Shown piece by piece: positions 10,050-19,372 of a stretch of 63,416 bases of DNA. Position 1 is the stretch's first letter; the number at the start of each line of letters is the position of its first letter. The position numbers were made by a program, and so were the translations under genes. This stretch comes from Candidatus Methylacidithermus pantelleriae (GTDB lineage: Bacteria; Verrucomicrobiota; Verrucomicrobiia; Methylacidiphilales; Methylacidiphilaceae), in contig NZ_CAJNOB010000003.1 in NCBI RefSeq assembly GCF_905250085.1, forward strand, positions 1 through 63,416, written 5' to 3'. The notes beneath the pieces were generated by a model, which was given only the letters and a program-made list of their open reading frames with translations, was not told the DNA's origin and did no database searches.

Positions 10050-10139
10050 GGACAGGTGCCAGAGTGGCCGATTGGGCACGCCTGGAGAGCGTGTGTCCGC
10101 CTAAAAAGCGGACCGTGGGTTCGAATCCCACCCTGTCCG
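10050..10139 (+). tRNA. tRNA-Ser (anticodon GGA)
   Basis: The acceptor stem GGACAGG pairs with CCTGTCC, with discriminator G at 10139. The anticodon arm is CACGC-CTGGAGA-GCGTG, giving anticodon GGA, which reads UCC and UCU. A long variable arm (GTCCGC-CTAAAAA-GCGGAC) is the hallmark of class II serine tRNA. The T arm is GTGGG-TTCGAAT-CCCAC. CCA is not encoded. Confidence 0.95.
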
Positions 10140-10393
10140 GGATGGGTAAACCCCGCAAGGAGAAGCGGAGCGCCTCCCCGGAGAGGATGCTTTGACCGTC
10201 GTTAGCTCGTGGTTCAGGGCAAGAAAAAAACCTCTTTTTCCCTCCTGGTCAAAGGCTTTCCTTGTACGGATGTCGCTCTGGTCCCAAAGTTTCCCTTTGT
10301 TCCTGCGCTGGAAAGGCGCCCCGGAGCACTGCTTTGACCTAAGAAGAGCAATCCACCTGGCCCAAGCGGCACCTCGAAGGATCTAGCTTACGG

Positions 10394-10421
10394 TTGACAA
10401 GGCAGTACATTTAAATAAGTA
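10394..10421 (+). promoter_or_regulatory. Candidate sigma-70-type promoter of the oxidase operon
   Basis: A perfect -35 hexamer TTGACA (10394-10399) is followed, 16 bases later, by TAAGTA (10416-10421) as a weak -10. Transcription would begin at or very near the ATG at 10428, so the first gene may be read from a leaderless message. The -10 match is poor, so this is an inference from position and the -35 element. Confidence 0.4.
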
Positions 10422-10427
10422 TTTCTT

Positions 10428-10661
10428 ATGGATTCGCCCTTCTCCGGTAGCCGAATCCTTGTGATCCTTCTTCTCTATATTTGGCTTGGCGGCATTTGCA
10501 TTTCTCTCCTCTGGGGTTGTGTTGATCGGCTTCTCCAGGGTCAGAGCTGCCAAAGGTTTGTGATCTCGTCGCTTGCGGGACTTTTCCTAGCGACTTTTAG
10601 TTACGCTTGGCTCCTCCAACGCTATCTATCCCCTCCAAGCTCACATGAACCCCCACAATAA
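10428..10661 (+). CDS. Small two-helix membrane protein at the head of the ba3 oxidase operon
   Basis: A 77-residue protein with two hydrophobic segments (RILVILLLYIWLGGICISLL and VISSLAGLFLATFSYAWLL) and a short polar tail. No family is recognised. The 3' end overlaps the next gene (start 10645) by 17 bases, which ties it to the oxidase operon. An accessory or assembly role for the oxidase is inferred from position only. No ribosome site is visible before ATG 10428. Confidence 0.6.
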   Translation: MDSPFSGSRILVILLLYIWLGGICISLLWGCVDRLLQGQSCQRFVISSLAGLFLATFSYAWLLQRYLSPPSSHEPPQ

Positions 10662-10818
10662 GAGATCCTCTCCCGAAGAACCTCACTCTCCCCTCTCAAT
10701 GGACAAAAGCTCCCATGTTGAGCCCCCTCCCCCAGTAGGCACGTTGTTTCTTTTGGGTCTTTATTTAGCCGCGCTTGCCGGCATGTGGCTCTACATGCTG
10801 TTTGAGCTTATCCGTTAA
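10645..10818 (+). CDS. Cytochrome c oxidase subunit IIa-like (CbaD-type)
   Basis: A 57-residue protein: a polar N-terminal half of about 28 residues, then one transmembrane helix beginning PPPVGTLFLLGLY and ending LYMLFELIR. The pattern P-x-GT-hydrophobic helix with Trp near its end matches the very short subunit IIa of ba3-type (B-family) oxidases, which supplies the helix missing from their subunit II. It lies directly before subunit II (46 bases to ATG 10864). The N-terminal polar extension is longer than in the Thermus protein. The gene is small enough to be missed easily. Confidence 0.72.
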   Translation: MNPHNKRSSPEEPHSPLSMDKSSHVEPPPPVGTLFLLGLYLAALAGMWLYMLFELIR

Positions 10819-10863
10819 TGAAACCACAAGCTTGTCAATATCCTTTTGGACAGGAAGTTTTTT

Positions 10864-11349
10864 ATGGTTGAGAAGATTGAACGAGTATATGTGTGGGCAT
10901 GTATTGTGCTTCTCATTAGCCTTTTTGGTCTCATTATTCTTGCTAGCGCACTCTTTCATCGCTCGCTTCCTTACTCTTCTCAACCGATTCTTCCCCGCCC
11001 CAATGAACCCCTCATCCTGAGGGTCTATCAAACTTCCCCGTTTCAGGCTCCAGGCGTCCATCAGGTTGGCCCCGGCATTGTCCAAGCCGCGATTGTGGCC
11101 CAAGCCTGGTCTTTCAATCCTCCGCGCCTAGAGATCCCTACAAAGACCCGGGTTCTTTTTATCGCAACCTCCGCCGACGTCACTCATGGGCTTATCATTC
11201 CGGGAACCCCGATTAATATGATGCTCATCCCAGGACACGTCACCCAGGAACTTTACCAGTTCGATCGACCTGGAATCTATCCAATGATTTGTCACGAATA
11301 CTGTGGCCTTTTTCACCAAGACATGACAGGGGAAATCCTTGTACGATGA
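10864..11349 (+). CDS. cbaB: ba3-type cytochrome c oxidase subunit II (CuA domain)
   Basis: A 161-residue subunit II with one N-terminal transmembrane helix (VWACIVLLISLFGLIILA) and a periplasmic cupredoxin domain. The CuA ligands are visible as His in SADVTHGL and the cluster CHEYCGLFHQDM, which supplies two Cys, His and Met. The single helix is typical of B-family oxidases. ATG 10864 has AGGAAG six bases upstream; a TTG at 10846 is less likely. The end overlaps subunit I as ATGA, so synthesis of the two is coupled. It receives electrons from a cytochrome c or cupredoxin not found in this window. Confidence 0.9.
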   Translation: MVEKIERVYVWACIVLLISLFGLIILASALFHRSLPYSSQPILPRPNEPLILRVYQTSPFQAPGVHQVGPGIVQAAIVAQAWSFNPPRLEIPTKTRVLFIATSADVTHGLIIPGTPINMMLIPGHVTQELYQFDRPGIYPMICHEYCGLFHQDMTGEILVR

Positions 11350-13019
11350 CCACGGGAAGCCGTTACTCAGAAGCAGTCTTTGACCTATCCGAATCCCACA
11401 AACGGGTGTGCCAGTACACACTTGTTACAGGACTGATTGCACTTTCCCTTGGGATCGTCAACGGCTTGGCCCAGGCCATCAACTACGCAGGAATCGATCT
11501 ATTTCAATATTTCCCGGGAATGCGAACCTACTATCAGGGCCTTACGGCGCACGGGATTTTTAATGCCTTTGTCTTAACCTTCGCCTTCTCAAACTGCTTT
11601 GTCTCGCTTGTGGTCGAAGCCGCCCTTGGGGTTGCCATCCCCCTCTCGCTTTTATGGAGCGCTTTTGGAGCCCTTTTCTTAGGGGCTACACTTGCGGCTT
11701 TTTCCATCTTCCAAGGAAGTTCCAACGTTCTGTATACCTTCTACCCTCCCTTTCAGGCTAGCCCCCTCTTTTACGCAGGACTCGCTCTTCTTGTGATAAG
11801 CACTTGGATTACGTCGATTGGACTCTTTGTGACCCTAGCCACGTGGAGGAAAAACAACCCCACACAGCGCATCCCCCTGCCTGCTTTTCTAGGAGTCGTC
11901 ACGTATATCTTCTGGGACATCTCGTCTGCGGGCGTCGCCATTGAGGTCGTGGCTTTCCTTTTACCGTGGTCCCTTGGCCTCCTTCCCGGAATTGACCCAG
12001 GTCTTTCTCGCTCCCTTTTCTGGTACACAGGGCATCCCATCGTGTACTTCTGGCTCCTTCCGGTTTATCTATCCTGGTACACCATGGTGCCCAAGCTGGC
12101 CGGCGGCCAACTCTTAAGCGACCGCATGGCCCGAATCGCCTTTCTTTTCTTTCTTTTAACGATCCCTGTAGGATTCCATCACCAATATGTCGATCCCCAT
12201 GTTCCGGTAGAGCTCAAACTTGTTACGACCTTTCTCACATTTGCAGTTATGATACCCAGTTTCATGACCGCCTTTTCCGTCCTGTATGCACTCGAGATTG
12301 CTGGGCGGGCTCGGGGTGGAAAAGGTCTTCTCGGTTGGTTCTTCAAACTCCCTTGGGATGAGCCAGCGTTGGTCCCGCAGCTTCTCGGAATGATCGCCTT
12401 TTTAGGAGGTGGGATTACGGGACTCATGAACGCAAGTTATACAATGAACTTAAAGATTCATAACACGACTTTTGTTCCTGGCCACTTTCACTTAACCCTC
12501 GGTACAGCGGTCGCCCTTTCCTATGGCGGAATTGGGTGCTGGTTGGTCCCCTATCTTTGCAGGAGAACTTTGATTAACCGGCAACTCCCTCTGGTGGGCG
12601 CATGGATCTATTTTATAGGGGTTTTACTTTTCGCGCGTGGGGAAATTTCGGGAGGACTTGCCGGGATGCCACGCCGGACAGCCTTATCCATTGCCCACTA
12701 CCCGCCCCTGCCCGGCTGGAAACTCGCAGGCACGCTAACCGCCCTCGGGGGTTCCCTCATGTTTATCGGAATGGCGCTTATTTTAGCAACCCTGCTTCTT
12801 ACATTCTTTCTGGGGAAAGCGCAAAAGCAAGAAGAGCGAAGAATCCCGTTTTGCAGTGTGCTTCTGGGACCCTCCTCTACAGGGTGGGAGATTTGGTTAG
12901 ATCGGTTATGGTTCTGGACACTGGCAGCATTGGTCCTTACGGGAATCGTCTACGGAGATTACTTTCTTTTCCACGCTTGGCCACCTCACCTAGAGATTGG
13001 GCCCTTTAAATCCTTTTAA
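11346..13019 (+). CDS. cbaA: ba3-type cytochrome c oxidase subunit I
   Basis: A 557-residue heme-copper oxidase subunit I with about 13 membrane helices. It reduces O2 to water and pumps protons. The heme and CuB ligands are visible: His in LTAHGIFNAF, the CuB motif TGHPIVYFWLLPVY including the cross-linked Tyr, the histidine pair HHQYVDPH, and the C-terminal PGHFHLTLG. The form HPIVYFWLLPVY is characteristic of B-family (ba3) enzymes, which usually have high oxygen affinity. The start at 11346 overlaps subunit II; a longer upstream start (11289) would lie inside subunit II. It ends 3 bases before the convergent DUF72 gene. Confidence 0.93.
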   Translation: MTTGSRYSEAVFDLSESHKRVCQYTLVTGLIALSLGIVNGLAQAINYAGIDLFQYFPGMRTYYQGLTAHGIFNAFVLTFAFSNCFVSLVVEAALGVAIPLSLLWSAFGALFLGATLAAFSIFQGSSNVLYTFYPPFQASPLFYAGLALLVISTWITSIGLFVTLATWRKNNPTQRIPLPAFLGVVTYIFWDISSAGVAIEVVAFLLPWSLGLLPGIDPGLSRSLFWYTGHPIVYFWLLPVYLSWYTMVPKLAGGQLLSDRMARIAFLFFLLTIPVGFHHQYVDPHVPVELKLVTTFLTFAVMIPSFMTAFSVLYALEIAGRARGGKGLLGWFFKLPWDEPALVPQLLGMIAFLGGGITGLMNASYTMNLKIHNTTFVPGHFHLTLGTAVALSYGGIGCWLVPYLCRRTLINRQLPLVGAWIYFIGVLLFARGEISGGLAGMPRRTALSIAHYPPLPGWKLAGTLTALGGSLMFIGMALILATLLLTFFLGKAQKQEERRIPFCSVLLGPSSTGWEIWLDRLWFWTLAALVLTGIVYGDYFLFHAWPPHLEIGPFKSF

Positions 13020-13022
13020 CGG

Positions 13023-13952
13023 TTAGGCTTGGCCTGTTTTATCGGATTGATGTAGCACGCGCGTTAGAATCTCCTGACATTGAGAAGCATTGCGTACGCC
13101 GTAGTCTCGGTAACAGTTATTGAAAATGACATGGGTTTCGGTCACCTGGTGGCTCAAACGTAGGATGGGATCGATCAATGCCCCTAGCTCCTCCTCCGTA
13201 TAGAGGTACTTAAACCGTTCTGCTGCCGTCGAAAGACCCTTTTTCACCCAGGTCTCGCGGTTCCTCCCGTGGAGTCGCACCATCGCAAAATGGTGGGAAG
13301 TCGCCTCCCAAACCGCCGGAACGCTGCTGGGAAATCCCTGGGGCTCATCCACCACTACGTTAACTACCCCCAGCTCTCGTTCCCAGCGTAGCGTTTCGCG
13401 CCCACGGACCCCTTCCCACCAACTTTTGTGACGAAATTCAATGGCCAAAGAAAATCCTTGTAACCGATCCACACAACGCTCGACCCAGGTCCGATGGATG
13501 GAGCGGCAAACAAACCAAGGGGGAAACTGAAAAAGGAGCACGCCTAATTTTGCCCCTGCCCGCAGGGGCTCCAACGCTGTGACGAACCGCCTCCACAGTT
13601 CCTCTTGTACGTCCGATCCTAGCTCTTCCAAGTACCAGCCCGTTTCCCTCGGGGGAGATCCTACTTCCGACCGCAAATCTCTGGGAAGACTTTCCGGCGG
13701 AATCCAGTGCTGGGTGAATGCCCGAAAGGCCTTGACATCGAAACGAAAACCTGCCGGGGTTCGATTCACCCATGCCTGCACATTGCGAAGCGAAGGCAAG
13801 GCATAAAAGGTGGCATCCACCTCGACCAGGGAGAAACTTCTTGCGTAGTACCGAAGGCGTTCTTCGGCAGTAGAAACTTCTGGAGGGTACCAGCCCGATT
13901 CCAAAAGGGTTGGGTCTGTCCAAGACGCCGTGCCAATAAAGATTTTTGACAC
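13023..13952 (-). CDS. DUF72 (YecE-like) protein
   Basis: A 309-residue TIM-barrel-type DUF72 protein. Family signatures are the N-terminal GTASWTDPT, then NRTPAGFRFDVKAFRAFTQH, LLFQFPPWF, and the C-terminal VIFNNCYRDYG. The biochemical role of the family is not established. The start is GTG at 13952, with a purine-rich GACGAGGGT before it. It is convergent with the oxidase operon and has no clear operon partner. Confidence 0.85.
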   Translation of the reverse strand: MSKIFIGTASWTDPTLLESGWYPPEVSTAEERLRYYARSFSLVEVDATFYALPSLRNVQAWVNRTPAGFRFDVKAFRAFTQHWIPPESLPRDLRSEVGSPPRETGWYLEELGSDVQEELWRRFVTALEPLRAGAKLGVLLFQFPPWFVCRSIHRTWVERCVDRLQGFSLAIEFRHKSWWEGVRGRETLRWERELGVVNVVVDEPQGFPSSVPAVWEATSHHFAMVRLHGRNRETWVKKGLSTAAERFKYLYTEEELGALIDPILRLSHQVTETHVIFNNCYRDYGVRNASQCQEILTRVLHQSDKTGQA

Positions 13953-14210
13953 CCTCGTCGGTCTTTTTTTGACAAAGTTTTAACGCATGGGGAGAAGCTT
14001 CTTCCCCGACGTCTGGCTAGCTTCCAAGTGGGCTCTAAAAGCGGATCTTAAAATCCTAGGACCGATCCCGGAAGTCTCATGGTAGTTTCCCCCAAAAACG
14101 GTAATCCATAGGATCGACTTTTTTTCTCTAGAGAAATCCAAAGAAAAAAGCTTTGTTCCAAACCGTGGGACATCCCGACCGCTTCCCTGTCGAACTTTGA
14201 GTAAAAACGT

Positions 14211-15701
14211 TTACCTGCCGTTGGTTGCCACCGCAAGGAGGCTTTTGGTTTCGCAAGATATACCTAGCTCCCTTGTTGTCAAAAGCGCTTCAATGGCGTT
14301 GCGGCAACCCCCGCACCCGGTACCTGCCCGAGTCTCTTTGGCAACCTCTTTCCAGCTACGGGCCCCGCGAAGAACACATTCCATGACCCTGGCCCGCGTA
14401 ACACCGTTGCACTGGCAAAGGAGGCTCTCCTTAGAAAGGGACCCAAGAGACAGATCGTCCCCCCCGCTGGCCCAATCAAAAAGAAGCGCTGTGGGATCCT
14501 GAGGAACCGGCAATCCCCGCTCGAAATATTGGAAGATAATCCCGCAAGTCGGCGCCTCGCCAATGAGGATCGCTCCTGCTAGCCGGCCGTCCCGGACGAG
14601 TAGCTTCCGGTAAATCCCCCGGGCCGGTTCGGTATAGAGAATCACCTGGTCCTTCGGCTCCTCCGTGCTCCGGCCCACGGAAACCACCTCAAGTCCCGCA
14701 ACTTTGAGTTTCGCCCCAACCACGGAGCCCCGGTAGAAAACATTCGAAGAGGGATCGATTACGTGCTCAGCCAAGACCCGCGCTTGTTCCCATGCCGGGG
14801 CGACAAGCCCGTAGCTCTTTCCTCGGTGTTCGATGCAATCGCCAATAGCATAGACCTTCTCATCTGTCACACTTCGCAGCTTGTCATCCACAACGATTCC
14901 GCGGTTTACTGCTAGGCCGCTACTGGCGGCCAAGCGGGTTTCGGGACGAACCCCGGTCGCAATCACCACCAAATCGGCAGGAAGAGTTTCCCCTCCCTCC
15001 ATCGAGACACCCTGGAGCTGGTTCCCTTTCCACAACAAAGCCAAGGCTACTTTTCGAAGGTGAACGCAAATTCCCCGCGCTTCCAGATAGTGCGCAACAA
15101 GCTGTCCGGCTTGTGGATCGAGCTGTTGTTCCATGAGGTGCCCCTGGATATGAACGAGGTGAACCTCTAGCCCCCGGCAAGCCAAACCCCAGGCAGCCTC
15201 TAGCCCGAGAAGTCCTCCGCCAACGACCACCGCTCTCCGGCATCTGTCGGCCCTCCGCAAAATCCTTCGACAATCCCCGAGAGTACGAAACGTGAACACC
15301 CCGTTGCGCCATTTTCCTGAGCGGTCCACAAGCCCTTTCAAGGGGGGAACATGTGGTCGGCTTCCCGTCGCCAACACTAAAACGTCATAAGGGTACCATC
15401 GCCCATCGCTTCCATGGACGGCTTGGTCAGCTCGAGCGATGGCGTCCACACGAACACCACAGTGAAAAGCCATCCCATGTTCCCGGTACCAGCGGGGTGG
15501 ATGGGTGATGATTTGCCAAGGAGACATAGCGCCTTCCAAAATGTGGGAAAGGAGAACCCGGTTGTACCCACCGGTCGGTTCTTCCCCAAACACTTCAACC
15601 TCGAATGATTCGGTCCCGCCACGGGTGAGGAGTTCCTCAAGAAACCGCGCGCCTGCCATCCCATTCCCCACCAAAAGCAAGCGACGCCTACGGGTTCTCA
15701 T
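14211..15701 (-). CDS. nasB: NasB-like FAD/NAD(P)H oxidoreductase with BFD Fe-S domain
   Basis: A 496-residue flavoprotein that probably passes electrons from NAD(P)H to nitrate reductase. It has an N-terminal FAD motif (LLLVGNGMAG), a second dinucleotide motif (VVVGGGLLGLEAAWGL), and VYAIGDCIEH for FAD. A C-terminal BFD-like [2Fe-2S] domain has cysteines in LLCQCNGV and GTGCGGC. It matches the N-terminal half of NirB/NasB but lacks the siroheme domain, so it is not itself a nitrite reductase. ATG 15701 overlaps the upstream nitrate reductase stop as ATGA; a longer in-frame start lies inside that gene and is rejected. Confidence 0.87.
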   Translation of the reverse strand: MRTRRRRLLLVGNGMAGARFLEELLTRGGTESFEVEVFGEEPTGGYNRVLLSHILEGAMSPWQIITHPPRWYREHGMAFHCGVRVDAIARADQAVHGSDGRWYPYDVLVLATGSRPHVPPLKGLVDRSGKWRNGVFTFRTLGDCRRILRRADRCRRAVVVGGGLLGLEAAWGLACRGLEVHLVHIQGHLMEQQLDPQAGQLVAHYLEARGICVHLRKVALALLWKGNQLQGVSMEGGETLPADLVVIATGVRPETRLAASSGLAVNRGIVVDDKLRSVTDEKVYAIGDCIEHRGKSYGLVAPAWEQARVLAEHVIDPSSNVFYRGSVVGAKLKVAGLEVVSVGRSTEEPKDQVILYTEPARGIYRKLLVRDGRLAGAILIGEAPTCGIIFQYFERGLPVPQDPTALLFDWASGGDDLSLGSLSKESLLCQCNGVTRARVMECVLRGARSWKEVAKETRAGTGCGGCRNAIEALLTTRELGISCETKSLLAVATNGR

Positions 15702-17872
15702 TCTGTCACTCCTTCTTCTGGACAATTCTGTTTGTCCGGACTTTCCGGCTCTTGGGGGCAAGAGCAAGGCTCCACGGCCGCCGCGCACACTTTAAACTCG
15801 GGCATTTTGGAAACAGGATCGAGGGCGGGGTTGGTTAGGCGATTGGCTTGCCCCAGTCCACTCCAGTGGAAGGGCACAAAAAGCACGTGGGGCAAAATCC
15901 TTCGGCTCCATCGTGCCCGGACTCGGATCTCACCCCTTCGGGTCCAAATCCTCGCCCAGCCCCCGTGGGGAATCCCCAGGGAACGTGCCGTGGCGGGATG
16001 CATCTCAACGAAAGGCTCCGGCTCGGCCTCCAAAAGCTCCCGGGTCCTCCGCGTCTGAGTTCCCGATTGGTAATGAGCCCCCACTCGACCCGTAGTGAGC
16101 AGGAGAGGATATTGACTGTCGGGGATTTCCACAGGACCAAAGTTTCGAACAGGAAAAAAGCGCGCTTTGCCTGTGGGCGTTTCAAACCGGTCCAAAAACA
16201 GGCGAGCTTTTCCAGGATGACCCAATTGGGGACAGGGCCAAAAAAGCCTTTCTCCCCGGCGAAGCCGCTCGTAGGTCACACCATAGTAATCTGCCGGAGC
16301 CCCCCGGGTAGCCCGCCGAATTTCCTCCCAAACCTCACACGGGTCCGACGGAAAGCCCTCTTTCCACCCTAAAACCCGCGCCAGCTGGTGCAGGATCTCC
16401 AAGTCGGTACAAACTCCGGGAGGAGGTTTTTTGAGCTTCTGCCGCAGTACCACACGACCTTCTACGTTAGTCATGGTTCCTTCCTCCTCAGCCCATTGAG
16501 CAGCGGGAAGGACCACGTCGGCAAGAAGCGCGGTTTCGGAAAGGAAAAAGTCAACGACCAATAGAAATTCAAGGCTCTCAAGCGCTTGGATAACCCGAGA
16601 CGAATAGGGAGCTGAAACCGCAATATTGGAGCCCATAACCACTAGACCCCGAATCCCCTCCCGTGTCCCGATCCCATCAAGAAGTTCCCAAGCCGAAAGA
16701 CCCTCCCTGGGAAGCGCAGTTTCCGGAATCCCCCAAAGAGCAGCTATCTCTTGCCTGGCCTTGCGATCCTGAATACTGCGGTAGCCCGGTAACTGGTCAC
16801 ACTTAAGCCCAAGTTCTCTAGCCCCTTGACCGTTCCCCTGACCGGTCCATGTGCCAAACCCGCAAAAAGGTCTTCCGATTTTGCCTAACACCAATGCTAG
16901 ATTCAGGTAGCCCAGCACGTTCTCTACGCCATGAGCCTGTTGCTCGGCCCCCCGAGCGGTAAAAATCATGGCGGTTTTTGCCCTTCCCAACCATCGGGCA
17001 GCCTCGCGCAGGCGAAACACAGGCACCCCTGTAATCGATTCGACTCTTTCCGGCCAAAACTGACTTGCCACTAGCGCAAGCTCCTGAAGACCTTCCGTCC
17101 GTTCCCTGACGAACTCCCAATCCACCCATCCTTCCCGTAAAGCCAGGTGGACAAGTCCCATGGCAAGAGCCGCATCCGTCCCCGGAGTGATTGCCAGGTG
17201 AAGATCCGCCTTCTCAGCGAGCGACGTTTTCCTTGGATCCACTACGATCCAGCGCCCACCACGTTCCTTTTGCCGTTGGAAGTACCGCATAACCGGAGGC
17301 ATGGTCTCGGCAAGATTGGCACCTGCCAGCAAAATGACTTCCGTCTGAGGAATATCCTCCAACGGGAAGGGAAGCCCCCGGTCCAGTCCCAGGGAACGTG
17401 TGATCGCAGCTGCAGCCGAGGACATGCAAAACCGCCCATTGTAATCCACATGCGGCGTGCCAAGAACGACTCGTGCAAACTTACCCAAAAGATAGGCTTT
17501 TTCATTGGTTAGGCTCCCTCCCCCAAAAACACCAACCGCACTCAGTCCATACGTTGCTCGGAGCTTTCCAAGAGATTCTGCAATTTTCCGGAGGGCTTCT
17601 CCCCAGCTCGCCGGCCGCAACTTAGCCCGCTTGTGATCACGAACCCATGGGGTCAATAGGCGATCGTTCCGGTCGAGTAGCTCGGCCGCGGTCCATCCCT
17701 TGCGACACAATCCCCACTCTGGGTCTCCCGGAAACACTTGGGACCCACTGGGAAGGGTGACCAGTTCCATCGGACATTGAAGCCCGCAGTAAGGGCAATG
17801 GGTGAGAGAACCTTTTGCTTCCTCCCGAAGAGCACAGCTTCCGGCGAACAAAATGGGACTTTCCGGCATCAA
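15698..17872 (-). CDS. nasA: Assimilatory nitrate reductase catalytic subunit
   Basis: A 724-residue molybdopterin oxidoreductase of the NasA/NarB type, cytosolic with no Tat signal. The N-terminal 4Fe-4S cluster is bound by Cys26, Cys29, Cys33 and Cys56 (CPYCGLQC...LCRKG). The Mo-ligand Cys is in NGRFCMSS. Other landmarks are the molybdopterin segments ILLAGANLAETMP and MTNVEGRV. The C-terminus carries an extra Cys-rich tail (EPCSCPQ...KQNC) whose role is unknown. It is coupled to the NasB-like gene; no siroheme nitrite reductase or nitrate transporter is in the window. Confidence 0.92.
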   Translation of the reverse strand: MMPESPILFAGSCALREEAKGSLTHCPYCGLQCPMELVTLPSGSQVFPGDPEWGLCRKGWTAAELLDRNDRLLTPWVRDHKRAKLRPASWGEALRKIAESLGKLRATYGLSAVGVFGGGSLTNEKAYLLGKFARVVLGTPHVDYNGRFCMSSAAAAITRSLGLDRGLPFPLEDIPQTEVILLAGANLAETMPPVMRYFQRQKERGGRWIVVDPRKTSLAEKADLHLAITPGTDAALAMGLVHLALREGWVDWEFVRERTEGLQELALVASQFWPERVESITGVPVFRLREAARWLGRAKTAMIFTARGAEQQAHGVENVLGYLNLALVLGKIGRPFCGFGTWTGQGNGQGARELGLKCDQLPGYRSIQDRKARQEIAALWGIPETALPREGLSAWELLDGIGTREGIRGLVVMGSNIAVSAPYSSRVIQALESLEFLLVVDFFLSETALLADVVLPAAQWAEEEGTMTNVEGRVVLRQKLKKPPPGVCTDLEILHQLARVLGWKEGFPSDPCEVWEEIRRATRGAPADYYGVTYERLRRGERLFWPCPQLGHPGKARLFLDRFETPTGKARFFPVRNFGPVEIPDSQYPLLLTTGRVGAHYQSGTQTRRTRELLEAEPEPFVEMHPATARSLGIPHGGWARIWTRRGEIRVRARWSRRILPHVLFVPFHWSGLGQANRLTNPALDPVSKMPEFKVCAAAVEPCSCPQEPESPDKQNCPEEGVTE

Positions 17873-18094
17873 AGTCTAAGAGAAGCCGGCTCTGTGCCAC
17901 GGAGAACCAGCGCGAAGGATTCAGCTGTGTCCATGTTGGAGCCGCTGCCATGCTTGGAACGCATACCTTTCTCGAATCCTTTTCGATTCGCTTTCGAAAA
18001 AGCGGACCCAGACCAGGCTGTGTGCCTTTTTGGAAAAGGATCTCCCGTAGGGCGGCCGAAAGAAACGTGATACTTTTTTCCTAGGGCCGAACGA

Positions 18095-19267
18095 ATGGAA
18101 CAACCCAGACCTCCAGAATCTCCTCAAGAAAGCTCGTCCCTGGCGCGCGTCCTCCAAAAGGAGATCCAACAAAACGGGCCCATACCCTTTTGCCGTTTCA
18201 TGGAATTAGCTCTTTATCACCCGCGGTTGGGTTACTACGCCAAAGCCGATCCCACACGAATTGGCCGCAAGGGTGATTACCTGACCAGTCCTACAGTCGG
18301 GTCGCTTTTCGGACGACTTCTCGCGCTGCAATGGGTAGAAGTATGGGAACTTTTGGGCAAACCCCAAGCGTTTGTCCTTATCGAACAGGGAGCACACACG
18401 GGGCTTCTGGCCAGTGACATCCTCCGGACCATCCGGGAGGTCGAACCCAAGCTGTGGGAGGTTGTCCGATACTGGATTATTGAGCCTATCCCAGACTGGC
18501 AGACCATTCAGCAACAGCAACTGGAAACGCACGGGGTAGCAGAAAAGGTTTGCTGGAGCTCAGCCGAACCCCCCGATGTACTCTGTCCCCTGGGCGTCTT
18601 TTTCTGTAACGAGCTTGTGGATAGTTTCCCTGTCCACCGGATCCGTTACGAGGATGACCGGTGGAAAGAATGGTATGTAGGATACGAAGGCGGGCAATTT
18701 TATTGGACCACTGGCCCCCTCTCCTGTTCGGAATTGGCCAAGGAGCTTTCCCATCTTCCTTTGCCCGCCATTCCCGGTTATAGCACCGAGATTTGTCTGC
18801 GGGCGCGGGAATGGCTTCGAAACATATCGCGCGCTCTTAGCCAGGGCCTCTTTGTCATCATCGATTACGGCTACGACACCGTTACCTACTATAGCCCCTT
18901 GCGAAGCGAGGGAACGTTACTAGCCTACGAGCGTCATAAAAGATATCGGAACCTTTTGGAAAAACCCGGCCAGCGCGACCTATCCAGTCATGTAGATTTT
19001 GGAAGCCTCGCCAGATGGGGAAAGGAAGTCGGGCACGAGACGATGGGATGGACGGATCAACACCACTTCCTTATAGGTATTGCATCCAAATATCTGGGAG
19101 TCCAGGATCGGTTATTAGGTCTTCCCCGCTCCGCTGCTGCTTTTCAGTTGCTTACTCATCCTGAAGGCTTTGGAAAAACCTTTCATGTTCTTGTCCAATC
19201 GAAGGGAATTGCGTCGCCACTCCCCCTCTCAGGCCTTCGATTCGCTAGGAAGAGCCTTGGCCAATAA
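18095..19267 (+). CDS. SAM-dependent methyltransferase, MidA/NDUFAF7-like (DUF185)
   Basis: A 390-residue protein of the DUF185/NDUFAF7 family, whose mitochondrial member methylates a complex I subunit (NDUFS2, the NuoD homologue). Family features are GYYAKADPTRIGRKGDYLTSP near the N-terminus, VLIEQGAHTG as the SAM loop, FFCNELVDSFPVHR, and IIDYGYD. A nuo operon lies about 10 kb away, so a link to complex I is possible but only inferred. No partner gene is adjacent. Confidence 0.85.
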   Translation: MEQPRPPESPQESSSLARVLQKEIQQNGPIPFCRFMELALYHPRLGYYAKADPTRIGRKGDYLTSPTVGSLFGRLLALQWVEVWELLGKPQAFVLIEQGAHTGLLASDILRTIREVEPKLWEVVRYWIIEPIPDWQTIQQQQLETHGVAEKVCWSSAEPPDVLCPLGVFFCNELVDSFPVHRIRYEDDRWKEWYVGYEGGQFYWTTGPLSCSELAKELSHLPLPAIPGYSTEICLRAREWLRNISRALSQGLFVIIDYGYDTVTYYSPLRSEGTLLAYERHKRYRNLLEKPGQRDLSSHVDFGSLARWGKEVGHETMGWTDQHHFLIGIASKYLGVQDRLLGLPRSAAAFQLLTHPEGFGKTFHVLVQSKGIASPLPLSGLRFARKSLGQ

Positions 19268-19372
19268 AAGCTTACCAGCCGCCTAGACTTCATTGACCCG
19301 CTGACTCGAAAAGGGAAAAGCTCAAAGCTCGCAGGCGCACCCACAAGAATCCCGAGGGGCCATCGTGATGGC

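Noticed and set aside
13740-13780. A tRNA-like T-loop (GGTTCGATTC)
   Set aside because: No acceptor stem, D arm or anticodon arm; it lies in the DUF72 coding sequence.
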